From the NCBI RefSeq assembly GCF_001434695.1, contig NZ_AZDI01000002.1, positions 1-64,000 of the forward strand: DNA of 64,000 bases, given 5' to 3'. Each line of letters starts with the position of its first letter. The first letter of the stretch is position 1. The stretch comes from Dellaglioa algida DSM 15638 (GTDB lineage: Bacteria; Bacillota; Bacilli; Lactobacillales; Lactobacillaceae). Made by a program: the position numbers and the translations under genes. The notes beneath the pieces were generated by a model. That model did no database searches and was not told the DNA's origin. It saw only the letters and a program-made list of their open reading frames with translations. Shown here piece by piece: positions 54,056-64,000 of this stretch.

Positions 54056-56059
54056 TTGATTGATAGACATGATGATGGTGTTTTTGATTTAGTTTCAAAA
54101 TACGAACCAACTGGTGATCAACCGAAAGCAATTGAAACGTTAGTTGATGGATTGAATGACGGTAAAAAAGAACAAATATTATTAGGTGCAACAGGAACAG
54201 GTAAGACGTTTACAATTTCAAATGTGATTAAAGAAGTTAATCGTCCCACGTTAGTCTTGGCACATAATAAAACATTAGCTGGGCAATTATACGGCGAATT
54301 AAAAGAATTTTTCCCCAACAATGCGGTTGAATATTTTGTGAGTTATTATGATTATTACCAACCGGAAGCGTATGTACCTTCAAGTGATACGTATATTGAA
54401 AAGGATTCAAGTATTAATGATGAGATTGATAAATTACGACATTCAGCAACAAGTTCATTGTTAGAACGTAACGATGTAATTGTTGTTGCATCCGTTTCAA
54501 GTATCTTTGGATTGGGTGATCCAACGGAATATCGCGATCACGTGATTTCATTACGAACGGGAATGACGATGGAACGTGATGATTTACTTAGAAAGTTAGT
54601 CGATATTCAATTCGAACGAAATGATATTGATTTCCAACGTGGTCGTTTTAGAGTGCACGGCGACATTGTGGAAATTTTCCCAGCGTCTCGTGACCAAAAA
54701 GCAGTTCGTGTAGAGTTCTTTGGCGACGAAATTGATCGTATCCGTGAGGTTGATTCATTAACGGGTGAGGTTATGGGTGAACTTGAACATATGGCTATAT
54801 TCCCCGCAACGCATTTTATGACTAATGATGACGTTATGGATCATGCTATTGAAGGAATTGAAGAAGAACTTGCCGATCGATTAAAAGAATTAAAGGGTGA
54901 AGACAAGTTATTAGAAGCGCAACGCATAGAACAACGAACAACTTACGATTTAGAAATGTTACGTGAAATGGGTTACACCTCAGGAATCGAAAATTATTCG
55001 CGTCATATGGATGGTCGAAAACCGGGTGAACCACCTTATACTTTAATTGATTTCTTTCCAAAAGATTTCTTAATTGTTGTTGATGAATCGCATGTGACTA
55101 TGCCACAAATTCGTGGGATGTACAATGGTGATCGCGCGCGTAAACAAATGTTAGTGGACTATGGATTCCGTTTACCTAGTGCCTTAGATAACCGACCATT
55201 AACGTTAGCTGAGTTTGAAGGTCATGTAAACCAAGTCATTTATATGTCTGCAACACCGGGTCCTTACGAGAGTGAGCGAACAACGGATGTAGTTCAACAG
55301 ATTATTCGACCAACCGGATTACTTGATCCGATTATTGAGATTCGACCAATTATGGGTCAAATTGATGATTTAGTTGGTGAAATTAATTTGAGGATAGAAC
55401 GAAATGAACGAGTCTTTGTCACAACTTTAACTAAGAAAATGTCGGAAGATTTAACTGATTATTTGAAAGAGTTAGGGATGAAAGTGGCTTACTTGCATAG
55501 TGATATTAAAACAATGGAACGAACAAAAATTATTCGCGATTTGCGTCTAGGAACATTTGACGTTTTAATCGGGATTAACTTGTTGCGTGAAGGTATTGAT
55601 GTGCCTGAAGTTTCATTGGTGACTATCTTAGATGCCGATAAAGAAGGTTTCTTGCGTAGTGAGCGCTCATTAGTGCAAACGATTGGACGAGCGGCTCGAA
55701 ACGAAAATGGACGCGTTATTATGTACGCTGATAAAGAGACGGATTCAATGAAAGGCGCGATTGAAGAAACACAGCGTCGTCGTGATATCCAAATGGCATA
55801 CAATAAAGAACACGGTATTACGCCAACGACAATTAAAAAAGCAATTCGCGAATTAATTACGCCAACTAAAATTGAAGATAATTCAGGAACAGTTAAGACA
55901 TTTACCGAAACAGAATTTTTGGATATGGATAAAAAAGAGCAACAAGATATGGTTGACCGTTTAGAAGGACAAATGAAGGAAGCTGCTAAGAAACTAGATT
56001 TCGAAACAGCTGCATCATTACGTGATACGGTATTGGAATTGAAAACACAAATGCTATAA
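54056..56059 (+). CDS. uvrB: UvrABC system protein B
   Basis: A 667-residue nucleotide-excision-repair helicase. Walker A is [14 protein letters not shown], the beta-hairpin [21 protein letters not shown] inserts into damaged DNA, helicase motif [14 protein letters not shown] follows, as do [18 protein letters not shown] and TIGRAARN. The C-terminal UVR domain (about 630-665) binds UvrC. The frame is open from 53984, but GGAGGGA at 54043-54049 and the usual N terminus place the start at TTG 54056; the extension would be translated from the leader hairpin. It lies 15 nt before uvrA, under an SOS box. Confidence 0.96.
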   Translation: MIDRHDDGVFDLVSKYEPTGDQPKAIETLVDGLNDGKKEQILLGATGTGKTFTISNVIKEVNRPTLVLAHNKTLAGQLYGELKEFFPNNAVEYFVSYYDYYQPEAYVPSSDTYIEKDSSINDEIDKLRHSATSSLLERNDVIVVASVSSIFGLGDPTEYRDHVISLRTGMTMERDDLLRKLVDIQFERNDIDFQRGRFRVHGDIVEIFPASRDQKAVRVEFFGDEIDRIREVDSLTGEVMGELEHMAIFPATHFMTNDDVMDHAIEGIEEELADRLKELKGEDKLLEAQRIEQRTTYDLEMLREMGYTSGIENYSRHMDGRKPGEPPYTLIDFFPKDFLIVVDESHVTMPQIRGMYNGDRARKQMLVDYGFRLPSALDNRPLTLAEFEGHVNQVIYMSATPGPYESERTTDVVQQIIRPTGLLDPIIEIRPIMGQIDDLVGEINLRIERNERVFVTTLTKKMSEDLTDYLKELGMKVAYLHSDIKTMERTKIIRDLRLGTFDVLIGINLLREGIDVPEVSLVTILDADKEGFLRSERSLVQTIGRAARNENGRVIMYADKETDSMKGAIEETQRRRDIQMAYNKEHGITPTTIKKAIRELITPTKIEDNSGTVKTFTETEFLDMDKKEQQDMVDRLEGQMKEAAKKLDFETAASLRDTVLELKTQML

Positions 56060-56074
56060 ACAGGGGGTTTTTTC

Positions 56075-58930
56075 TTGAAAAACGATAAAATTGTGATTCA
56101 TGGTGCGCGTGCGCATAACTTAAAAAATGTGGATGTCACTATCCCAAGAGATAAATTAGTTGTTATTACTGGGCTCTCGGGGTCAGGAAAAAGTTCATTG
56201 GCTTTTGATACGCTTTATGCTGAAGGCCAACGACGTTATGTTGAGAGCTTGTCAGCATACGCACGACAATTTTTAGGTCAGATGGATAAACCAGATGTTG
56301 ATTCAATTGATGGGTTATCACCTGCTATTTCGATTGATCAAAAAACAACTTCAAAAAATCCACGATCAACTGTTGGAACAGTAACCGAGATTAATGATTA
56401 TTTGAGATTACTATGGGCTCGTGTAGGACATCCTATCTGTCCAAATGATGGTCATGAAATTACGAGTCAATCCGTTGAACAAATGGTTGATCGCGTTCTG
56501 GAATTAGAAGATCGAACAAAATTACAAATTTTATCACCGATTATTCGTAATAAAAAGGGACAACATAAAAAGGTTTTTGAAACAATCAAACGTGAAGGTT
56601 TTGTCCGTGTACGCGTTGACGGTGAACTACATGATATTGACGAAACATTTGAGCTAGAAAAGAATGTGAAACATTCAATCGATATTGTGATTGATCGAAT
56701 TGTTGTTAAAGAGGGGATTCGTTCACGTTTATTTGATTCATTTGAAGCGGCATTACGATTATCTTCAGGGTATGCAACTGCAGATATTCTTGATGGCGAA
56801 ACAGATGGTGAGACACTTCAATTTTCTGAACATTATGCCTGTCCAATTTGTGGATTCACGGTGGGTGAATTAGAACCACGCTTGTTCTCATTTAATGCAC
56901 CATTTGGCGCTTGTGAGACCTGTGATGGACTAGGGATGAAGCTAGAGGTTGATGAAGATTTAATTGTCCCGGACCCAACTAAAACGTTAGCTGATGGGGC
57001 GATTGAACCTTGGAATCCAATTAGTTCACAATATTATCCATCAATGTTGGCACAAGCAGCAGAAGCTTTTGGAATTCCAATGGATGTCCCATTTGAAGAC
57101 TTGACGGATGAACAACGTGATATTGTTTTAAATGGTTCAGGGACACGTCAGTTCCATTTTCATTATGCCAATGATTTTGGCGGTGTTCGTGATGTTGATG
57201 CGCTATTTGAAGGGGTTATTACAAATATTAGCCGTCGCCATACAGAAACGAATAGTGATTTTACACGTGATCAGATGCGTAAATATATGACAAGTTTAAC
57301 TTGCCAAACATGTCATGGCTACCGCTTGAACCGTAAAGCACTAGCCGTACAAGTTAATGGGCAACATATTGGTAAGATTTCTGCACTTTCAATTGGCGAT
57401 GGCTTACCATTCTTTGAAAATGTAGAATTGTCAGAAAAAGAAACTGTTATTGCGGCACCTATTTTGAAAGAAATTCGTGATCGCTTAACGTTCTTGGAAA
57501 ATGTTGGGTTAAATTATTTAACCTTATCACGTTCTGCGGGAACACTTTCAGGTGGTGAAGCGCAACGAATTCGATTAGCCACACAAATTGGTTCGAATTT
57601 ATCAGGTGTCTTATATATTTTAGATGAACCTTCAATTGGGTTACATCAACGAGATAATGATCGCTTGATTGAATCACTTAAGAAAATGCGTGATTTAGGT
57701 AATACGTTAATTGTAGTTGAACACGATGAAGATACTATGATGGCCGCTGATTACTTAATTGATGTGGGTCCTGGGGCTGGTGAATTAGGTGGTGAAATTA
57801 TCGCTGCCGGAACACCAACCCAAGTGAAGAAGAGTCGTAAATCTTTAACAGGTCAGTATTTGTCTGGTAAAAAATTCATCTCGTTACCTGAAACAAGACG
57901 TGACGGTAACGGTAAGAAGATTCGAATTACTGGCGCTAAAGAAAATAACTTGAAGAATGTGACGGTTGATTTCCCATTGGGTGAATTCATCTCAGTAACA
58001 GGGGTTTCAGGTTCGGGTAAATCAACTTTAGTCAATGGAATATTGAAAAAAGTCTTAGCGCAAAAGTTAAACCGTAATTCTGAAAAACCAGGTAAATATA
58101 AATCAGTTTCGGGTGTTCAAAATGTTGAGAGTGTGATTAATATTGACCAAAGCCCAATTGGCCGAACACCAAGAAGTAATCCCGCAACTTATACGGGTGT
58201 TTTTGATAATATCCGTGATTTATTTGCTGAAACTAATGAAGCTAAATTACGTGGTTATAAAAAAGGCCGTTTCAGTTTTAATGTTAAGGGTGGCCGTTGT
58301 GAAGCCTGTAAAGGTGACGGAATTATTAAAATTGAAATGAACTTCTTGCCAGACGTTTACGTACCATGTGAAATTTGTCATGGCGCACGTTATAACTCTG
58401 AAACACTTGAAGTGACTTATAAAAATAAAACAATTGCTGATATCTTAGATTTAACAGTTGGCGAAGCTTTAAAATTCTTCGAACCAATCCCTAAGATTAG
58501 ACGTAAATTACAAACAATTGTAGATGTTGGGTTAGGTTACGTTTCATTAGGCCAATCAGCAACAACCTTATCTGGTGGTGAAGCACAACGAATGAAATTG
58601 GCTTCTGAATTACACCGTCAGTCAAATGGTAAGAGTTTTTATATTCTGGATGAACCTACGACTGGGTTACACACAGATGATATTAAACGATTGCTTGGTG
58701 TGTTGAATCGCTTAGTTGACGCGGGTAATACAGTGCTAGTAATTGAACACAACTTGGATGTGATTAAAACGTCTGATCATTTAATTGATTTAGGTCCAGA
58801 AGGTGGAGACGGTGGTGGAACAATTATTGCTACTGGAACACCAGAAGAGATTGCTGAAGTGCCTGAAAGTTATACAGGACACTACTTAAAACCAATTTTA
58901 GAACGTGATCGTGCACGAATGAATAAGTAA
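56075..58930 (+). CDS. uvrA: UvrABC system protein A
   Basis: A 951-residue damage-recognition ATPase with two ABC modules. The first Walker A is [19 protein letters not shown]; signature [17 protein letters not shown] and Walker [16 protein letters not shown] follow. The second module has [30 protein letters not shown] and [13 protein letters not shown]. Zinc fingers are CPIC...CETC (about 255-285) and CEAC...CEIC (about 745-770). It starts at TTG 56075 behind AGGGGG. Confidence 0.97.
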   Translation: MKNDKIVIHGARAHNLKNVDVTIPRDKLVVITGLSGSGKSSLAFDTLYAEGQRRYVESLSAYARQFLGQMDKPDVDSIDGLSPAISIDQKTTSKNPRSTVGTVTEINDYLRLLWARVGHPICPNDGHEITSQSVEQMVDRVLELEDRTKLQILSPIIRNKKGQHKKVFETIKREGFVRVRVDGELHDIDETFELEKNVKHSIDIVIDRIVVKEGIRSRLFDSFEAALRLSSGYATADILDGETDGETLQFSEHYACPICGFTVGELEPRLFSFNAPFGACETCDGLGMKLEVDEDLIVPDPTKTLADGAIEPWNPISSQYYPSMLAQAAEAFGIPMDVPFEDLTDEQRDIVLNGSGTRQFHFHYANDFGGVRDVDALFEGVITNISRRHTETNSDFTRDQMRKYMTSLTCQTCHGYRLNRKALAVQVNGQHIGKISALSIGDGLPFFENVELSEKETVIAAPILKEIRDRLTFLENVGLNYLTLSRSAGTLSGGEAQRIRLATQIGSNLSGVLYILDEPSIGLHQRDNDRLIESLKKMRDLGNTLIVVEHDEDTMMAADYLIDVGPGAGELGGEIIAAGTPTQVKKSRKSLTGQYLSGKKFISLPETRRDGNGKKIRITGAKENNLKNVTVDFPLGEFISVTGVSGSGKSTLVNGILKKVLAQKLNRNSEKPGKYKSVSGVQNVESVINIDQSPIGRTPRSNPATYTGVFDNIRDLFAETNEAKLRGYKKGRFSFNVKGGRCEACKGDGIIKIEMNFLPDVYVPCEICHGARYNSETLEVTYKNKTIADILDLTVGEALKFFEPIPKIRRKLQTIVDVGLGYVSLGQSATTLSGGEAQRMKLASELHRQSNGKSFYILDEPTTGLHTDDIKRLLGVLNRLVDAGNTVLVIEHNLDVIKTSDHLIDLGPEGGDGGGTIIATGTPEEIAEVPESYTGHYLKPILERDRARMNK

Positions 58931-58935
58931 TTTTG

Positions 58936-58965
58936 AAAAGACAGATGAGAATCTGTCTTTTTTTA
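58936..58965 (+). terminator. Terminator of uvrBA
   Basis: A 10-11-bp stem (58936-58945 with 58951-58960) and a run of T. Confidence 0.9.
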
Positions 58966-59031
58966 TTATCTTTTTATGGAAAAAGTGGTAACTTTAAAGA
59001 AGAATGAAATAAATTGGAGGACCGGTTGGCC

Positions 59032-59691
59032 ATGGGCAATAAGTATAAGAGCGTTTTTGATATTATTGGACCAGTTATGATAGGACCATCTAGTTCCCAC
59101 ACGGCCGGCGCTGCCAGAATTGGCAAAGTTGGTTTTCAACTATTTAATGGACAGATAACTAAATTAAAAGTTCGGTACTTTGAATCATTTGCTAAAACGC
59201 ATCGCGGGCATGGAACCGATTTTGCGACGGTTGCGGGTGTCTTAGGTTTTGAACCCGATGATGTTCGCTGTCCCCAAGCAATTCAAATTGCTGAAAAAAT
59301 GGGGATAGACATTCAATTTATTGAAGATTCCCATCCAAGTCCCATTAATCATCCTAATAGTGCTGAACTAACGCTCGAAAATGAAACTAAAAAAATTTCA
59401 TTAATGGGTTGTTCAATCGGTGGTGGGACGATTGAAATTAGAGCATTCACGATTAAAAATCAACAATTTTTCCCAAAGGGTGGCTTACCGATACTAGTGT
59501 TAGAGGCTAATCCAATTAATCAAGATAAAATTCAAAATCAAATTAAAAAGACAACAAGTATTATTAGCCAAAATGAATCTGAATTAACACCAAACGAGTT
59601 TATATATGAATATGATTTAACAAAAAATCTTGCTGAAACTGAACTTAAACAACTTCGGCTACTGACCCATAATCTCATCTATTTAAAATAG
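59032..59691 (+). CDS. sdaAB: L-serine dehydratase, beta subunit
   Basis: A 219-residue subunit of the iron-sulfur L-serine dehydratase, which deaminates serine to pyruvate and ammonia. The N-terminal FDIIGPVMIGPSSSHTAGAARIG (spread over about 8-30) is the catalytic-domain signature, and the C-terminal third (about 145-219) is ACT-like. An in-frame TTG at 59014 overlaps the SD (GGAGG, 59016-59020), so the ATG at 59032 is the start. It lies 11 nt before the alpha subunit gene. Confidence 0.92.
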   Translation: MGNKYKSVFDIIGPVMIGPSSSHTAGAARIGKVGFQLFNGQITKLKVRYFESFAKTHRGHGTDFATVAGVLGFEPDDVRCPQAIQIAEKMGIDIQFIEDSHPSPINHPNSAELTLENETKKISLMGCSIGGGTIEIRAFTIKNQQFFPKGGLPILVLEANPINQDKIQNQIKKTTSIISQNESELTPNEFIYEYDLTKNLAETELKQLRLLTHNLIYLK

Positions 59692-59702
59692 GAGGTTCCA
59701 TC

Positions 59703-60584
59703 TTGTATAAGAGTATTGCTGAACTGGTTTCAACCGCAAATAAAGAAAATAAATTAATTTCAGAATTGATGATTGACCAAGAAATGACACAATCCGGTGA
59801 AACTAGAGCTGTTATCATTGAAAAAATGTCGACTAATCTAGAAGTTATGAAACAAGCAATTGAACGGGGATCTAACGGTGAAGGTGTGACTTCTTCCACT
59901 GGATTAACGGGTGGGGATGCCGTTTTATTACGGAAGTATCGTGAAAAAGGGCAGTCGTTATCAGGAGATGCTAATTTAGAAGCCATGCAATATGCAATTG
60001 CGACTAATGAAGTCAACGCGTCAATGGGACTTATTTGCGCAACGCCCACCGCTGGTTCATCTGGTACTTTGCCTGGGGTTATTTTTATGATTCAAAAACG
60101 CTTGAACTTATCACATGAAAAAATGATACAAGCTTTATTCACGTCTAGTGCGTTCGGGATGATTGTCGCAAATAACGCGATGATTGCCGGTGCAACAGGC
60201 GGTTGCCAGGCGGAAGTTGGGAGTGCATCGGCCATGGCGGCTGCAGCTGCGGTTGAAATTACCGGTGGTACACCAGAACAATGTGCGGAAGCCTTTGCGA
60301 TGGGGTTAAGTAATCTATTAGGGTTGGTTTGTGACCCAGTTGCCGGTTTGGTAGAGATTCCATGCATTAAGCGAAATGTAATTGGTGCGGTTAATGCGCT
60401 AACGGCTGCTGATATGGCATTAGCGGGGTTATCTAATAAGGTTCCTGCTGATGAAGTCATTATGGCGATGAAAGATATTGGTGAACGGATGCCAAGTGCG
60501 CTTAGAGAAACAGGTGTTGGTGGCTTAGCCAGTACACCAACAGGACAAGCAATAAAAATGAAAATCTTTGGTGAAACGATTTAG
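59703..60584 (+). CDS. sdaAA: L-serine dehydratase, alpha subunit (4Fe-4S)
   Basis: A 293-residue cluster-bearing subunit of serine dehydratase. The family stretch is GVTSSTGLTGGDA and ATPTAGSSGTLPGV. Cysteines suited to hold the 4Fe-4S cluster are retained in GGCQAEVGSA (about 168), VCDPVAG (about 210) and IPCIKRN (about 221). So this organism does make some Fe-S enzymes, in contrast to its cysteine-free MutY. It starts with TTG behind a strong GGAGG. Confidence 0.93.
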   Translation: MYKSIAELVSTANKENKLISELMIDQEMTQSGETRAVIIEKMSTNLEVMKQAIERGSNGEGVTSSTGLTGGDAVLLRKYREKGQSLSGDANLEAMQYAIATNEVNASMGLICATPTAGSSGTLPGVIFMIQKRLNLSHEKMIQALFTSSAFGMIVANNAMIAGATGGCQAEVGSASAMAAAAAVEITGGTPEQCAEAFAMGLSNLLGLVCDPVAGLVEIPCIKRNVIGAVNALTAADMALAGLSNKVPADEVIMAMKDIGERMPSALRETGVGGLASTPTGQAIKMKIFGETI

Positions 60585-60606
60585 AGTTGGAAACAACTCT
60601 TTTTTT
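60583..60606 (+). terminator. Terminator of sdaAB-sdaAA
   Basis: A 7-bp stem AGAGTTG/CAACTCT with GAAA loop and seven T; overlaps the stop codon. Confidence 0.85.
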
Positions 60607-60635
60607 GTACACGGATACAAAAGAAACACCAGGTA

Positions 60636-60644
60636 TGTTATACT
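60636..60644 (+). promoter_or_regulatory. Extended -10 promoter of rapZ-yvcK-whiA
   Basis: TGTTATACT is an extended -10 element 27 nt upstream of the rapZ ATG. No clear -35 is visible. Confidence 0.55.
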
Positions 60645-60671
60645 GATGAAAGTAGATTTGGAGGAATTAAA

Positions 60672-61556
60672 ATGGCAGATACGTTAGAGTTAGTTGTAAT
60701 TACAGGGATGAGTGGGGCCGGTAAGACGGTCGCAATGCAAAGCTTTGAAGATCTTGGTTATTTTTGTATTGATAATTTACCACCAACCTTATTACCTAAG
60801 TTCTGGGAATTAGTAAAAGAATCAGGTAAGATTTCAAAAATTGCATTGGTTATGGATTTAAGATCACGCGCTTTTTATGATGAAATTATTGAAATGTTAT
60901 CAGGTTTTGATAATACTGAATTCATGACGACTAAGATTTTATTCCTTGATGCATCAGATGCAGAACTAGTTTCACGATACAAAGAAACGAGACGCGCGCA
61001 TCCGTTGGCAATGGAAGGCCGTCTTATGGATGGTATCGAAAAAGAACGTGAATTATTAAATGATATTAAAACACAAGCACAATTAGTGATTAATACAACT
61101 GATTTATCGCCACGTCAATTACGCGAAGAAATTTTCCATAACTTTGAAACAAGAGAAACGGCAAGTTTTCACGTTGAGATTTTATCGTTTGGGTTTAAGT
61201 ATGGGTTACCTATTGATGCAGATATCGTAATGGACGTCCGCTTCTTACCTAATCCACACTACATTCCAGAATTAAAACCACAGACAGGTTTGGATAAAGC
61301 TGTTTATGATTATGTAATGAAGCAACCCGCAACAGAAGGCTTCTACACAAAGTTTGAATCATTACTTGAATCAATTTTACCCGGTTATGAAGCTGAAGGT
61401 AAAACTAATTTAACAATAGCAATCGGTTGTACAGGTGGACAACATCGTTCAGTTGCTCTAGCTAAACGCTTGAGTGAAGAACTAAAGGTCACGTACCCAG
61501 TGAATGTTACCCATCGAGATATTAATAAAAGTAAGGAATCGGTGAATAGATCATGA
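60672..61556 (+). CDS. rapZ: RNase adapter RapZ / YvcJ, nucleotide-binding protein
   Basis: A 294-residue P-loop protein. Walker A is [16 protein letters not shown] with [15 protein letters not shown], and the C-terminal domain has the hallmark [18 protein letters not shown] and THRDINKSK. In E. coli RapZ controls glmS small RNAs; in Bacilli YvcJ is linked to competence and cell envelope, and the exact role here is open. GGAGGAA precedes the ATG. It overlaps yvcK by 4 nt. Confidence 0.95.
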   Translation: MADTLELVVITGMSGAGKTVAMQSFEDLGYFCIDNLPPTLLPKFWELVKESGKISKIALVMDLRSRAFYDEIIEMLSGFDNTEFMTTKILFLDASDAELVSRYKETRRAHPLAMEGRLMDGIEKERELLNDIKTQAQLVINTTDLSPRQLREEIFHNFETRETASFHVEILSFGFKYGLPIDADIVMDVRFLPNPHYIPELKPQTGLDKAVYDYVMKQPATEGFYTKFESLLESILPGYEAEGKTNLTIAIGCTGGQHRSVALAKRLSEELKVTYPVNVTHRDINKSKESVNRS

Positions 61557-62572
61557 CAAAAAATGGACATAGGCCCAAAATTGTTGTGATTGGTGGCGGA
61601 ACTGGACTACCAGTCATTTTAAAAAGTTTGAGAGAAAAAAATGCTGATATTACGGCTGTTGTAACGGTAGCTGATGATGGCGGTTCGTCCGGCATTATCA
61701 GAGATTACGTGAATGTTGTGCCGCCTGGTGATATTCGTAACGTTCTTGCGGCTCTATCTGAATTACCAGAAATTTATTTGGACATTTTCCAATATCGATT
61801 TGATACATCGGATAGATTCTTTGCCGGTCACGCAATTGGTAATTTAATTATTGCCGCATTGGCCGAAATGAAAAAAGGGGTTTTCGCCTCTGTGCAAGAA
61901 TTATCAGAAATGATGCGAGTGGATGGACACGTCTTTCCAGTTGCCGATGAACCATTAGTTTTAAATGCGGAATTTTCTGACGGTACCTTTTTAGCTGGTG
62001 AAGCAGAAATTACAGCTGCCAGAAAATCAATTAAACGTGTTTGGGTGACGTCAAACGAAAAAAATGAAGCTGAAATGCCGGCTGCCGTACCAGAAGTAGT
62101 TGAGGCAATTTTGAGTGCGGACCAGATTGTCCTTGGGCCCGGTAGTTTATTCACAAGTATTTTACCGAACTTAGTTATTGGGAATGTGGGAAAAGCTTTG
62201 GCAGAAACAAAAGCTGAAGTTGTTTACATTTGTAATATCATGACGCAAAAGGGTGAAACAGAACACTTTACGGATGCGGATCACGTTCGAATTTTGAATG
62301 CGCATTTGGGTCAATGTTTCGTAAATACAGTCCTTGTAAATACGGCGCAGGTACCAGAAGGTTACATGGACAAAGAAAAATATGATGAAAACTTAATTCA
62401 AGTTGAACACGATTTTAACGGATTAAGGGAACAACATTGCCGTGTTATCTCATCGAATTTCCTAAAATTAAAAGATCAGGGTGTCTTTCATGACGGCAAC
62501 AAGGTTGTTGAGGAATTAATGGACTTAGTTGGTCGACCAAATCATGAATTAAGACACAGAGAGCATAGTTAG
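61553..62572 (+). CDS. yvcK: Gluconeogenesis factor YvcK (CofD-like, UDP-sugar binding)
   Basis: A 339-residue Rossmann-like protein. The N-terminal [17 protein letters not shown] and [13 protein letters not shown] are the UDP-GlcNAc/UDP-Glc binding motifs, followed by [26 protein letters not shown] and [15 protein letters not shown]. It is needed for morphology and growth on gluconeogenic carbon sources in Bacilli. It is coupled to rapZ by an ATGA overlap. Confidence 0.95.
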   Translation: MTKNGHRPKIVVIGGGTGLPVILKSLREKNADITAVVTVADDGGSSGIIRDYVNVVPPGDIRNVLAALSELPEIYLDIFQYRFDTSDRFFAGHAIGNLIIAALAEMKKGVFASVQELSEMMRVDGHVFPVADEPLVLNAEFSDGTFLAGEAEITAARKSIKRVWVTSNEKNEAEMPAAVPEVVEAILSADQIVLGPGSLFTSILPNLVIGNVGKALAETKAEVVYICNIMTQKGETEHFTDADHVRILNAHLGQCFVNTVLVNTAQVPEGYMDKEKYDENLIQVEHDFNGLREQHCRVISSNFLKLKDQGVFHDGNKVVEELMDLVGRPNHELRHREHS

Positions 62573-62592
62573 CACGAAGATAAGGTGAATAA

Positions 62593-63531
62593 ATGTCATA
62601 TGCAAGTGAAGTAAAAAAAGAATTAACAACCCTCAAAGTCCGGAGAAACAACGCCAAAGCAGAGTTAATGGCGTTGATTCGAATGAACGGATCTTTGAGT
62701 ATTATTAATCATCAATTTGTTTTAAATGTTCAGACTGAAAATCCCGCAATTGCGCGACGAATCTATGAACTTTTGAATGAATTTTATGATATTACGAGCG
62801 AACTATTAGTGCGTCGTAAAATGAAATTAAAAAAGAATAACATTTATATTGTGCGATTGAAAACAGGAAGCGACTTTGTCTTAAAAGATTTGGATATTAT
62901 TGAAGATATGCAACTTAAGATGGGTGTGCCAACTGATTTATTGTCACATGATGATATGATGATGCGTTCATATTTACGGGGCGCATTCTTGGCGGGTGGC
63001 TCAGTTAATAATCCTGAAACCAGCCGTTATCATTTAGAAATTTATTCTGTTTATGAAGAACATAACCAAACGATTTGCGAGATGATTAATAAATTTGGCT
63101 TCAACGCGAGGATGACTGAACGTCGTAGTGGTTATATTGTTTATTTGAAAGAAGCAGAAAAAATTGCTGATTTCTTATCATTGATTGGCGCAACCACAGC
63201 TATGTTGAAGTTTGAAGATATTAGAATTGTCCGTGATATGCGTAACTCGGTAAATCGCATGGTTAACTGTGAAACGGCAAACATGAACAAGGTTGCCGAT
63301 GCCGCAAATAAACAAATTGCGAATATCGAATTCATCGCGCATTCTGTTGGGTTAGGTCAGCTACCCTCTAAATTAAAAGAAGTTGCTGAAACCCGATTGG
63401 TACATCAAGAAGTTAGCTTGAAAGAGCTTGGCGACTTGGTGCCAGGAGGTCCAATTTCAAAGTCGGGGATTAATCATCGATTACGAAAAATTAATGAATT
63501 TGCTGAAAAAGTTCGAATTGGTGAAAAATAA
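62593..63531 (+). CDS. whiA: DNA-binding protein WhiA
   Basis: A 312-residue regulator with an N-terminal LAGLIDADG homing-endonuclease-like domain ([10 protein letters not shown] at the start, [16 protein letters not shown] at about 128-143) lacking nuclease residues. The C-terminal helix-turn-helix (about 220-310) is [26 protein letters not shown]. It affects cell division and chromosome segregation in Bacilli. It follows yvcK as in most Firmicutes. Confidence 0.96.
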   Translation: MSYASEVKKELTTLKVRRNNAKAELMALIRMNGSLSIINHQFVLNVQTENPAIARRIYELLNEFYDITSELLVRRKMKLKKNNIYIVRLKTGSDFVLKDLDIIEDMQLKMGVPTDLLSHDDMMMRSYLRGAFLAGGSVNNPETSRYHLEIYSVYEEHNQTICEMINKFGFNARMTERRSGYIVYLKEAEKIADFLSLIGATTAMLKFEDIRIVRDMRNSVNRMVNCETANMNKVADAANKQIANIEFIAHSVGLGQLPSKLKEVAETRLVHQEVSLKELGDLVPGGPISKSGINHRLRKINEFAEKVRIGEK

Positions 63532-63556
63532 ATCAACGTCTTGAAAGGGTGGTTTC

Positions 63557-63808
63557 ATGATTGAATTTAAATATGATGTACAACTGTTGCTTGAAGGTAG
63601 TACGCTAGACGAGGATCGTTTGTATGATGAGATTGTCCGTCAATTTGAGGGTGATAGTCTGATGGTTGCCGGTGACACTGACCTAATGAAGTTACACTTC
63701 CATACAAATTATCCATGGAAAATACTAGAATATTGTGCCAGCCTTGGGGATATTTTTGATATTGTCGTTGAAGATATGGTCAGACAAGCTAAAGGATTAA
63801 AAGGTTAG
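63557..63808 (+). CDS. Orphan FakA/DAK2 C-terminal-like domain protein
   Basis: An 83-residue protein. The whole chain resembles the last domain of FakA/YloV (fatty acid kinase): FKYDVQLLLEG, a variable helix, SLMVAGDTDLMKLHFHTNYPWKILEYCASLGDIFDI (positions about 32-67; the LHFHTNYP block matches VHxHTxxP of FakA) and VVEDMVRQ. No kinase or DhaL domain accompanies it. GAAAGGGTGG precedes the ATG. It lies 25 nt after whiA and ends at a terminator, so it is probably part of that operon. The role is unknown; protein-protein or ligand binding is a guess. Confidence 0.75.
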   Translation: MIEFKYDVQLLLEGSTLDEDRLYDEIVRQFEGDSLMVAGDTDLMKLHFHTNYPWKILEYCASLGDIFDIVVEDMVRQAKGLKG

Positions 63809-63816
63809 TGAACGAT

Positions 63817-63875
63817 AAAAAACCAGATAATCATAATAACTGAGATTTCAGTCATTATGATTATCTGGTTTTTTT
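63817..63875. terminator. Bidirectional terminator after the whiA operon
   Basis: A long near-perfect hairpin (about 25 bp with one mismatch) with A-run before and T-run after; also suits the convergent minus-strand gene. Confidence 0.92.
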
Positions 63876-63881
63876 GTGGCC

Positions 63882-64000
63882 TTAGTTATCTATATATGAT
63901 TTTAATGTTGTCATATCAATTGATTCATCAAAAATATGGTCATCAACAATCACGGTTGGAACGAATTGGATATGTGCAGCATTTGCTTCATTAATAATAG
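63882..64000 (-). CDS. 3' end of a DsbA-like thioredoxin-fold protein gene (partial)
   Basis: The last 38 complete residues of a minus-strand gene whose start lies beyond the right edge. The stop TAA is at 63884-63882. The visible part contains the thioredoxin-fold cis-proline strand (FVPTVIVDDHIFD) followed by a C-terminal helix ending SYIDN. This resembles DsbA/FrnE-type oxidoreductases of lactobacilli. The CXXC region is not in the window, so activity cannot be judged. Confidence 0.65.
   Translation of the reverse strand, partial: IINEANAAHIQFVPTVIVDDHIFDESIDMTTLKSYIDN

Noticed and set aside
1-64000. CRISPR arrays, tRNA or rRNA genes, insertion sequences, riboswitches
   Set aside because: No regularly spaced repeats, cloverleaf-like sequences, transposase frames or recognisable riboswitch cores were seen in the gaps, which are all short.

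Overview
The window is one AT-rich stretch of a low-GC Gram-positive chromosome. Gene content and order (hprK-lgt-gpsA-galU-trxB, pgcA, uvrB-uvrA, rapZ-yvcK-whiA, ptsH-ptsI, recX-mutY, clpE with a CtsR box, duplicated pstB, TagF/TagB/TagD and LtaS enzymes) point to a lactic acid bacterium of the Lactobacillaceae. The relatives of Latilactobacillus sakei or Dellaglioa are my best guess, but this is an inference and not a species call. No rRNA, tRNA, CRISPR array, prophage, insertion sequence or origin was recognised. No gene-free stretch is longer than about 230 bases.

Layout. 1-2 kb: the tail of an unknown gene and a large polytopic membrane protein. 2-6.2 kb: a divergent pair, rlmCD-like methyltransferase against recX-mutY, then a DUF402 nucleotide phosphatase. 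6.3-12 kb: a catabolic island with a LacI-type regulator, twin palindromic operators around a strong promoter, and a seven-gene operon (small acidic protein, TIM-barrel isomerase, GntP-like permease, KdgK-like kinase, HPS/KGPDC-family enzyme, 6-phospho-3-hexuloisomerase). 12.2-21 kb: wall teichoic acid genes (GT2-TagF fusion, TagD, TagB/F), an AI-2E-family permease, and a degenerate TagH-like ATPase fused to a LysM domain, followed by a second LysM protein. 21-24 kb: CNNM-type transporter and prfC. 24.2-28.4 kb (minus strand): two unusual lactobacillus-type proteins and clpE. 28.5-31 kb: small protein and ptsHI. 31-34.7 kb: two glycolipid-anchor glucosyltransferases, a flippase-like membrane protein and an MmcQ/YjbR protein. 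34.8-38.5 kb: aminotransferase, YkuJ-like protein and lipoteichoic acid synthase. 38.6-43.6 kb: pstS-pstC-pstA-pstB-pstB-phoU behind a PhoP-type box. 43.7-49.3 kb: PspC, YvlD-like, hprK, lgt, gpsA, galU, trxB. 49.4-51.3 kb: MFS efflux pump and its MarR regulator. 51.3-63.8 kb: pgcA, HD nucleotidase, uvrB-uvrA, sdaAB-sdaAA, rapZ-yvcK-whiA and an orphan FakA-C-like domain. The right edge holds the 3' end of a minus-strand DsbA-like gene.

How it fits together. Cell-envelope polymers run through the window: wall teichoic acid genes, glycolipid anchor synthesis, LTA synthase, Lgt, GalU and PgcA (which supply UDP-glucose) and GpsA (glycerol-3-phosphate). Carbon control is present as HPr, EI and HPr kinase. 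Regulation visible in DNA includes LacI operators, a CtsR box, a PhoP box array, a LexA box and a MarR palindrome placed inside a promoter spacer.

Most worth a second look: the KdgK/HPS/PHI operon, whose substrate is not obvious; the TagH-like protein that has lost its catalytic ATPase residues; MutY and the RlmCD-like enzyme, both without Fe-S ligand cysteines; a membrane protein whose reading frame extends upstream to a well-placed Shine-Dalgarno but only ATC codons; and the uvrBA leader with a LexA box plus a terminator-like hairpin.
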